From positions 1 through 42,748 of the forward strand of contig JAMCZE010000011.1 of NCBI GenBank assembly GCA_023485845.1: DNA of 42,748 bases. The letters are read 5' to 3'. The translations under genes were made by a program, and so were the position numbers. This document shows positions 36,699-42,748 of the stretch, piece after piece. The notes beneath the pieces were generated by a model. That model was not told the DNA's origin. It saw only the letters and a list, made by a program, of their open reading frames with translations, and did no database searches. This DNA is from Patescibacteria group bacterium. GTDB lineage: Bacteria > Patescibacteriota > Microgenomatia > JAMCZE01. Each line of letters begins with the position of its first letter. Positions within the stretch are counted from its first letter, which is position 1.

Positions 36699-37565
36699 AT
36701 GAATATGAAACATAAAAATAAATCTCGTTTTCTACCTGTTATTCTTCTCATTGCCTTGATTGCCGTCCTTGCTGTAGTTTTGGCTCCTCGTTTAGTCAGC
36801 CAATCAAAGGTTATTCAGACCTTACAATCCAATTCCAAGGACAAAGAGGTTTCTGAACTCCTGGCTGCTATGAGTGCCAATCCAAACAAGGAATCGGAGG
36901 AGTATAAAGTGCTGCGCCAGAAGTTTTGTCTTTTAACAGCCAGACCAGAGACGGAAAGAGCTAAGGCGGTAAACAACATCAGAGAGTTTTTGCATGGAGT
37001 TTACCCAGCCGTTAGTAAAGAATTTGAGCCAGAGTTTATCTGTAGTAGATTTAACGGTAAGCCTGATGATAGTGGGACCGATTATAACAACCCTGCAGTG
37101 GAGTTTTACGAAGCAGAAAACCATAGCTTCGAGATTGATCCTAAGACAAATTACATTCTTGGATTCGCAGAGGCGGAACGAAACAAGAGAAGCGACCCTT
37201 TACCCAACTATGACTACTCAGGAATTTACAGTAAACCAGAAGAGTTAAGGCAGGTTGCAGAGAGGTTTTTGGTTGACCACAGAGACATCTTGGGTGTCGA
37301 TATTACCAAGATGACTTATAAGTTCGAGGGAACAAAGCCTGGCAATTTCTTTATGTTCTGGGAAGACAAGAATGTCTCATCAACCAAAGAGCATGAGGTT
37401 TGCGGGGATGTTGATCAGAAGCGGGAGGGAGCATATAAAAACAATCAAGGAGTCTGGTGTATCAAGATGAAATCGACCAATTATCAGAGGGTCGATATCA
37501 CGATCACCAACGGCGGGCAGATTATAATCTATCGCAATAACATCAACGATCTTGATAAACTATAA
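36699..37565 (+). CDS. Membrane-anchored/secreted hypothetical protein
   Basis: 288 aa, N-terminal TM helix, SD GAGGAG. Confidence 0.75.
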   Translation: MNMKHKNKSRFLPVILLIALIAVLAVVLAPRLVSQSKVIQTLQSNSKDKEVSELLAAMSANPNKESEEYKVLRQKFCLLTARPETERAKAVNNIREFLHGVYPAVSKEFEPEFICSRFNGKPDDSGTDYNNPAVEFYEAENHSFEIDPKTNYILGFAEAERNKRSDPLPNYDYSGIYSKPEELRQVAERFLVDHRDILGVDITKMTYKFEGTKPGNFFMFWEDKNVSSTKEHEVCGDVDQKREGAYKNNQGVWCIKMKSTNYQRVDITITNGGQIIIYRNNINDLDKL

Positions 37566-37567
37566 AT

Positions 37568-37720
37568 ATGAAGAAGTTTATCGTTGTTGGACTACTGCTG
37601 CTTGTTCTTCTGCTGGTTTTTGAATATCTATGGTTTAAGGGAACTATGCGTTGTGTGATTAACAGATCTCAAAGTGGTCAAATTGTTGATTGGGAATTGA
37701 TCAAAGACTGCAGCTACTAA
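37568..37720 (+). CDS. 50-aa membrane peptide
   Basis: MKKFIVVGLLLLVLLLVFEYLWFKGTMRCVINRSQSGQIVDWELIKDCSY*; begins 2 nt after upstream stop. Confidence 0.55.
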   Translation: MKKFIVVGLLLLVLLLVFEYLWFKGTMRCVINRSQSGQIVDWELIKDCSY

Positions 37721-37723
37721 GGA

Positions 37724-37858
37724 TTACTCCGTCTTGTTTCCCGCCTTCAAACCTCTTTTAAGGGCGTTAAGAGATGCTTGTGCCTCCCTCTGGATCTGTT
37801 CCTCTCGTTTGTTCTGAGGCTGCTTGTCCTGATTGTTATGTTTCTTTTGTTTTTTCAT
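37724..37858 (-). CDS. 44-aa basic protein
   Basis: MKKQKKHNNQDKQPQNKREEQIQREAQASLNALKRGLKAGNKTE*. Confidence 0.5.
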   Translation of the reverse strand: MKKQKKHNNQDKQPQNKREEQIQREAQASLNALKRGLKAGNKTE

Positions 37859-37862
37859 AGCT

Positions 37863-38024
37863 TTACTCCGTTTTATCTCCTGCTTTAAGTCCTTTTATAA
37901 AGGCTCGACGACAGGCTTCAGCCCTCTTTTTGCTTCCTTTCTGCCAATCGGACAGGGGCTTCTTCTCATCACTGTTTAGAAGCCTTTCTATTTTCTTTTG
38001 ATATTTATTTTGTTTCATTTCCAT
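37863..38024 (-). CDS. 53-aa basic protein
   Basis: MEMKQNKYQKKIERLLNSDEKKPLSDWQKGSKKRAEACRRAFIKGLKAGDKTE*; SD GAGGTG. Confidence 0.55.
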   Translation of the reverse strand: MEMKQNKYQKKIERLLNSDEKKPLSDWQKGSKKRAEACRRAFIKGLKAGDKTE

Positions 38025-38097
38025 AGTTACACCTCAGCATTGAAACATAAACAAAAGAGGGGGAAATATCAAGTTAAGTTGAATTTTTACCAAGACA

Positions 38098-38307
38098 GGG
38101 CTAAATTGTTTACTGGTTCTGACGCTAGAAATACACCCTTTGGGGAAACTCTCTAGGCTAGCCCAATTAAGTATGGAGGTTAAGGAGTCCTCCCAGAACT
38201 ATTGCAGATTTCCGCAACAAGTCCCCAACGAGGATGGTAAAGCTAAACAGAGGTGAACTTATGCCATCTCAGGCACGAAAGCCCCACACAAGTCAACACA
38301 CGGGGAC
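38098..38307. ncRNA. Candidate structured RNA or structured origin/transfer region, strand unresolved
   Basis: GGGCTA/TAGCCC, CTAGA/TCTAG, CCC-TTT-GGG nest; GGAGG/CCTCC; TTGC/GCAA; GTCCCC/GGGGAC enclosing GAG(G)ATGG/CCATCTC. Confidence 0.45.
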
Positions 38308-38331
38308 ACGAGCTGTATTTATCAGAGTAAC

Positions 38332-41301
38332 TTATTGCTTTAGGTATTTCTGATCTCTCTTTTGAAAAGCTGGTAGAGTTCCCTCAAGAACATCTAATAT
38401 CTTTTTGTTCGTAGTGGGATTTTCTATGCTACCAGAACTGTATCGTATTTCATAAGTATGTTTGTCCATTTCAGAGCTAATTATTTGCTCGGCGTCACAA
38501 ACTACAGCAAGATTCGGATTGTGTGTAACGATGATAATTTGTCGTTCTTTCTTAGCCTGTTTAATATAAGGGACTAATAGAGTGAAGACAGATTCATTAT
38601 CCAAGTTCTCCTCTGGTTGGTCAATAATAAGAGGAATTTTATCTTTGTCGATTAGTAGGTAAAAAATAAGCAGAAGTGCCCCAATTTCTCCAGGGGAAAA
38701 CTCATTTTCGTTAAGATCTTTACCGTTGAAAGTAATATTGTATTTAACTTCTAGGTAACTTAACCCGTGTAGGTAGTTGTAAAACTCAAGTTTTTTACCA
38801 TCACTTTTAATAAGTTGTTCATCAAGTAATTTGGCAGGGCTGCCTTTAACTGATTTATCCGCTTTAAGGCAATTAATGAGTTCTTGGATAAAGTGTATTA
38901 TTCCGTCTTTTGTTTTGAGATCACTAATGGCTATGGTTTCCCTAACTCTAGTCAAACCTTCGGTTTTTCCCTGGAAACTGCCATCTCTGCTTTGGTCAAT
39001 AAAGGATAGGAAATCTGGAGCAAAGTTGAGTTTGTCAAAGACGATTCCGACATTGAAATCAAGAACGCTCCCAGTTTTCAGCTGTTTTTCTTTTTTGTCT
39101 TTGATAATCTTACCAAGAGGAGCATATATTTCGTTATAAAACGAGATCTTCTTGTTTAGTTCGTCATAAACCTGTCCTACATACTTGTCTCTTTCTGCTT
39201 GAGTAGACTCGATATCTTTATCTAATTTTTCCTGAACATATTTTATTTCGTTGGTTAAGGATTGAATTGTTGCTAGATTAGTGTCTTCGTTAGTTCCTTC
39301 AATTTCTGCTTTTTTATTCTGGTATGCCTTCAGTGTTTTTTGATACTCACGGTAGGTGTTATTTTCTTTATCGAGACCGTCGTAGATTTTCTTAAGCTCG
39401 CTTTGTATGTTTTTCTTTTTTACAACTAGACTGTTTTTATCGTTGCCTTCCGTTGAGAGTAGGGCGGTTAATTTCTCTCTTTCTGTATTTAGGAGACCTC
39501 TCTTTCTGACAATAATATCTTTATCAATTTTTATGTTGATTAATTTTTGTGTGTCTATTTCGAGAAGCTTTAAGTCTTCTTCATGATTGGCTAGGAACTC
39601 CTCAAACTGTCTCTGAAGGCTTCCTAGTGCGATTTCAAGATTTTGTAGTTTAGTTGTGCGTTGGTTGACGCTTTTAAGTTCCTGTTGTTTTTCTCCGATT
39701 TGTTTTTCGACTTCTTCTAACGAAGTGTTAAATGTAGTAATTTTTTCCTCAATTTCTTTTGAAGGTTTACTTTTAGGTTCAGCGACTTTTTTAGGTTCGA
39801 CTAACCCCTTGAGCTCTCGTTGTTTTTCAGCCAATTTGCGTTTTAATAGTTCAAGATATGAAGGAAGCTTCTTGTCTTCTAGTCCACAAATTAACTCATT
39901 CTGTTCAGATACTCTCTGTCGGAAGGTTTCGATATTTCGGTCTATTAGTCCAGTTTTTAGTCTGATTAAATCTTTTAAGTTGATCGTGTCGTCTCTGCTT
40001 TCTTCGGGAACATAGGAAAAAATAACTTTATCAATTTCTTGCTGAAACAGGCTAATACCGCTTTCGTTGCAGATGGTCTCGACAAATTTTTGAGGTAGGT
40101 ATTTTACCTGCTCTGGTTCTGTGTCTGTGTTTACCTGGTCATTGAGATTGCATTTAACGGCAATTCCGTCACACCAAGTCAACACTGCTTCATATTGTCT
40201 TGCCAAGCCCTTTTTTCTGAATTTGTCATCTCTTAGGAAGGAGTAGTTATCAGGTGCTGTATGGCTTTTTCCAGCTAGGGCAATAGAGTCAGCTTTTGCG
40301 CTTTTTCCACTGCCTTTTTTGCCAATGATAGCCACCAAACCAGGGTTAATGGGTGTTTCATTATTAAACCATGCGTGTTGTTGTGTACTATCAGTTGGTT
40401 TCAGGGTTATGGAGTCAATGTAATGAGATTTATTGCATTCAATATCAATCAGTTTGGGAGGGATTTTACCGATGAATATTCTGTCCTCTGCTTCATTTAC
40501 GACCTGCCTTAAACCCTCGAAAGTTGGATCCGACTTAATCCAGCAACATTTCTCACAAGGCTGAGTTTTATCATCTCTCAATGAGCCGATCGGGTAAGTA
40601 TGTTCATGAGAGTCGCTACCCTTGAGGCACGGTTTCTTGTCTTTAAACCACTTACGAAACTGATCTTCTTTAATTGCATCGTCTTTCCAAAGAAAGAAAT
40701 CGATTTGTTTTGGGTTAGATGACCCAATGAAATGGGAATCGTTAATGAGACCCTGCTTAAACCATTGGTCGTTTACTGGATCTATGTTATCAATGCCTCC
40801 ATATTCATCATAAGGCATCCAAATTAGATATTTTCCCCTGAAGGCAGTATCTGACTCTAGCGCACCCACAATAGAGTTAAAGTCGACTGCTACCTTTTCA
40901 TACAGAAACTGGCTATCCGTATATTTACTTGAAATTTTTGTTCCATTGACGGTAAGAGATTTCAAGAAGTTTTCTATATCCGTAACATCAATCTCGTTGC
41001 TGAAAATGATATGGAAGTTTATCCTTTGCCCGTTTTTCGAGTTTTTATTGAGAAGGGCATTAAGCATTCTAAACTCGACAACGGGTAACACGATTTTACT
41101 TGAGTCGGGCTTTCTGGTTATAAATTGCTTGTATCCCTCGACAGAGCAGTAGTCATTGATGCCGATGACATCACAATCTGAGTTTTCGACCTGGTTGATG
41201 AATTGATCGTATGTCCCTTTATAGCTGTATGAGGCTGGACTGTGGACATGTAAATCCCACTTTCGCCAAATTGAGCCTCTTGGATCATTTGTTATTTTCA
41301 T
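38332..41301 (-). CDS. PHP-domain plus SMC/RecN-like ATPase (TrlF-like)
   Basis: PHP: DLHVHSPAS, GINDYC, GSDSHEHTYPIG; Walker A GKKGSGKS; signature FSPGEIGALLL; Walker B IPLIIDQPEENLDN; H-loop THNPN; long coiled coil. Confidence 0.88.
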   Translation of the reverse strand: MKITNDPRGSIWRKWDLHVHSPASYSYKGTYDQFINQVENSDCDVIGINDYCSVEGYKQFITRKPDSSKIVLPVVEFRMLNALLNKNSKNGQRINFHIIFSNEIDVTDIENFLKSLTVNGTKISSKYTDSQFLYEKVAVDFNSIVGALESDTAFRGKYLIWMPYDEYGGIDNIDPVNDQWFKQGLINDSHFIGSSNPKQIDFFLWKDDAIKEDQFRKWFKDKKPCLKGSDSHEHTYPIGSLRDDKTQPCEKCCWIKSDPTFEGLRQVVNEAEDRIFIGKIPPKLIDIECNKSHYIDSITLKPTDSTQQHAWFNNETPINPGLVAIIGKKGSGKSAKADSIALAGKSHTAPDNYSFLRDDKFRKKGLARQYEAVLTWCDGIAVKCNLNDQVNTDTEPEQVKYLPQKFVETICNESGISLFQQEIDKVIFSYVPEESRDDTINLKDLIRLKTGLIDRNIETFRQRVSEQNELICGLEDKKLPSYLELLKRKLAEKQRELKGLVEPKKVAEPKSKPSKEIEEKITTFNTSLEEVEKQIGEKQQELKSVNQRTTKLQNLEIALGSLQRQFEEFLANHEEDLKLLEIDTQKLINIKIDKDIIVRKRGLLNTEREKLTALLSTEGNDKNSLVVKKKNIQSELKKIYDGLDKENNTYREYQKTLKAYQNKKAEIEGTNEDTNLATIQSLTNEIKYVQEKLDKDIESTQAERDKYVGQVYDELNKKISFYNEIYAPLGKIIKDKKEKQLKTGSVLDFNVGIVFDKLNFAPDFLSFIDQSRDGSFQGKTEGLTRVRETIAISDLKTKDGIIHFIQELINCLKADKSVKGSPAKLLDEQLIKSDGKKLEFYNYLHGLSYLEVKYNITFNGKDLNENEFSPGEIGALLLIFYLLIDKDKIPLIIDQPEENLDNESVFTLLVPYIKQAKKERQIIIVTHNPNLAVVCDAEQIISSEMDKHTYEIRYSSGSIENPTTNKKILDVLEGTLPAFQKRDQKYLKQ

Positions 41302-41321
41302 AGTTATTATTTTTCAACACT

Positions 41322-41504
41322 TTATTTCATGATTTTTTCTAAATCTTCAGGTTTATATCTTCTGTCACCACGCTCGTTTACCCTAATAGCTTTTAATTTT
41401 CCGCTTTTATCCCACCGTCTTAGCGTCTCTACATGGACATTCAATACCTCCGCTACTTGGCGGATGGTTAACAGTTTTGGAAGTGTCGTGTTTTTCTTCG
41501 GCAT
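41322..41504 (-). CDS. MerR/excisionase-like HTH protein
   Basis: LLTIRQVAEVLNVHVETLRRWDKSGKLKAIRVNERGDRRYKPEDLEKI. Confidence 0.85.
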   Translation of the reverse strand: MPKKNTTLPKLLTIRQVAEVLNVHVETLRRWDKSGKLKAIRVNERGDRRYKPEDLEKIMK

Positions 41505-41567
41505 ACCTCAACATAATTATACATAAGTCGATATAAAACATAAAGAGTTTATGGAGAATAAATATTC

Positions 41568-41596
41568 TTGACTTATTGCAACTGATTTGCAATAAT
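41568..41596 (+). promoter_or_regulatory. Promoter with overlapping Zur/Fur-type operator
   Basis: TTGACT-17-AATAAT; 23-bp perfect palindrome TTATTGCAA-CTGAT-TTGCAATAA at 41573-41595. Confidence 0.8.
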
Positions 41597-41608
41597 ATCT
41601 CAAGAACT

Positions 41609-42013
41609 ATGGAAGAAATTGCTAAAACGCTTCAACAAAAAGGTTATCGCTTCACCAAGCAAAGGCAACAGGTTTTTGATGCTCTGACCTCATCCCCACA
41701 AACTGTTGAAGAAATTGTTGCCTCCCTTAGGAATAAAGATATAAGTATTGATAAAGTAACTGTGTATAGAACACTCGATTGTTTTGTCAATCTCGGTCTT
41801 GTCAGTAAAACCCAGTTCAAAGACAAAACTGCCAAATATGAACTTTTGGTGGCAGCCAATCACCATCACCACTTAGTTTGTGATAAATGTGGGTCTGTGG
41901 AAGATATCCCACTGGATGATTCCATTCTTCTCAAGAGGGTTCGTAAACAAACAGATTTTCAGGTTAAAAGTCACTCATTAGAATTTTTTGGCATTTGCGC
42001 TCATTGCCAATGA
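41609..42013 (+). CDS. zur: Fur family regulator, probably zinc-responsive (Zur)
   Basis: GYRFTKQRQQVFDAL, VTVYRTLDCFVNLGLV, HHHHLVCDKCG...CAHC; followed by znuA-like gene. Confidence 0.85.
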   Translation: MEEIAKTLQQKGYRFTKQRQQVFDALTSSPQTVEEIVASLRNKDISIDKVTVYRTLDCFVNLGLVSKTQFKDKTAKYELLVAANHHHHLVCDKCGSVEDIPLDDSILLKRVRKQTDFQVKSHSLEFFGICAHCQ

Positions 42014-42033
42014 TATGAAAGGGGAAATGATCT

Positions 42034-42748
42034 ATGTCTAAAAAATTACTTTATTTTGCAGTTGTGATTTTAGCAGTCGTTGGAGTTGTCTTTTTTATCA
42101 GTAAACGATCATTCCAACAGAACCAAACGGTAAACGACAACAAGCTTCAGGTTATAACAACTCTCTATCCTCTTTATGATTTTGTTAAAAATGTCGGACA
42201 AGATAAGGCTGAGGTAACACTTCTTCTTCCTCCTGGAGTTGAGCCGCACGCTTTTGAACCCAAACCAAATGATGTCATGGCAATTAACCAAGCGGATGTC
42301 TTTGTTTATACTGGCAAGTTTATGGAAGTTTGGGCGGAAGATATTCTTAAGGGCGTAACAAACAAAGATCTCAAAGCGGTTGATACTAGCGAAGGCATTA
42401 AACTGATTCTCTCAGAATTTCATGATGAGGACGAACCAGCAGGTTCAAGTGACCCTCACATCTGGCTTGATTTTAACAATGCGCAGGTTATGGTAGATAA
42501 CATCACCCAGGGTTTAATTGAGAAAGATCCTATCAATAAAGATTTCTATCTAGCCAATGCTGTCTCGTATAAGAAAAAACTCCAGGAGTTGGACGAGCAG
42601 TATAAGACGATATTAAACACTTGCAAAATAAAGGATGTTGTTTATGGTGGGCATTATGCCTTCGGCTATCTGACTAAGCGATATGGTTTAAATTATGTAG
42701 CTGCTCAAGGCATTGCTCCTGATTCAGAACCAACTGCAAACGATATGG
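42034..42748 (+). CDS. znuA: Zinc ABC transporter substrate-binding protein, partial
   Basis: TM/signal, TTLYPLYDFVKNV, GVEPHAFEPKPND, DPHIWLDF, GGHYAFGYLTKRYGL; runs off window. Confidence 0.85.
   Translation, partial: MSKKLLYFAVVILAVVGVVFFISKRSFQQNQTVNDNKLQVITTLYPLYDFVKNVGQDKAEVTLLLPPGVEPHAFEPKPNDVMAINQADVFVYTGKFMEVWAEDILKGVTNKDLKAVDTSEGIKLILSEFHDEDEPAGSSDPHIWLDFNNAQVMVDNITQGLIEKDPINKDFYLANAVSYKKKLQELDEQYKTILNTCKIKDVVYGGHYAFGYLTKRYGLNYVAAQGIAPDSEPTANDM

Noticed and set aside
38120-38155. Resemblance to a TPP riboswitch core (GAAATACACCCTTTGGGGAAAC)
   Set aside because: The second conserved TPP half (CUGGAUAAUGCCAGCG-like) and thiamine genes are absent
1-42748. CRISPR arrays, rRNA genes, retrons, DGRs
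   Set aside because: No regularly spaced repeats, rRNA sequence, reverse transcriptase or template/variable repeat pairs were seen

Overview
The 42.7 kb window looks like a Patescibacteria/CPR-type bacterial chromosome. That lineage call is my inference from small operonic housekeeping genes, short palindromic repeats and gene content. (1) 1-530 holds transposase remnants. (2) ~540-9,500 is the right part of a siphovirus-like prophage: tape measure, distal tail, tail hub, fibre-like proteins, C39-like lysin, holin and tyrosine integrase. (3) ~9,500-30,150 is a housekeeping block: LysM protein, tRNA-Asp, polX, lemA-htpX, murT-gatD, gatCAB, a GGDEF protein, dnaE, rplS, tRNA-Lys, tRNA-Glu, typA, a glycosidase, a metallopeptidase, a short holA-like gene, a phosphohexomutase and ppsA. 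(4) ~31,690 to beyond the right edge is a serine-recombinase element that seems to have integrated into an FG-GAP surface-protein gene. It carries many small orphan genes, a MerR-like HTH plus PHP-SMC-like ATPase (TrlF-like) pair, two strongly structured non-coding regions (about 36,480-36,612 and 38,098-38,307), and a Zur/Fur-ZnuA module with a perfect 23-bp operator-like palindrome over its promoter. The most interesting observations are the two candidate structured RNAs, the 21-bp palindrome inserted in frame in polX (its removal restores the expected protein), -10 hexamers exactly 6 nt upstream of start codons (leaderless mRNAs), a duplicated phage promoter-like element, and a shared 21-bp operator-like motif in the mobile element. 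No searches or folding programs were run; all family calls are from recognition of motifs.
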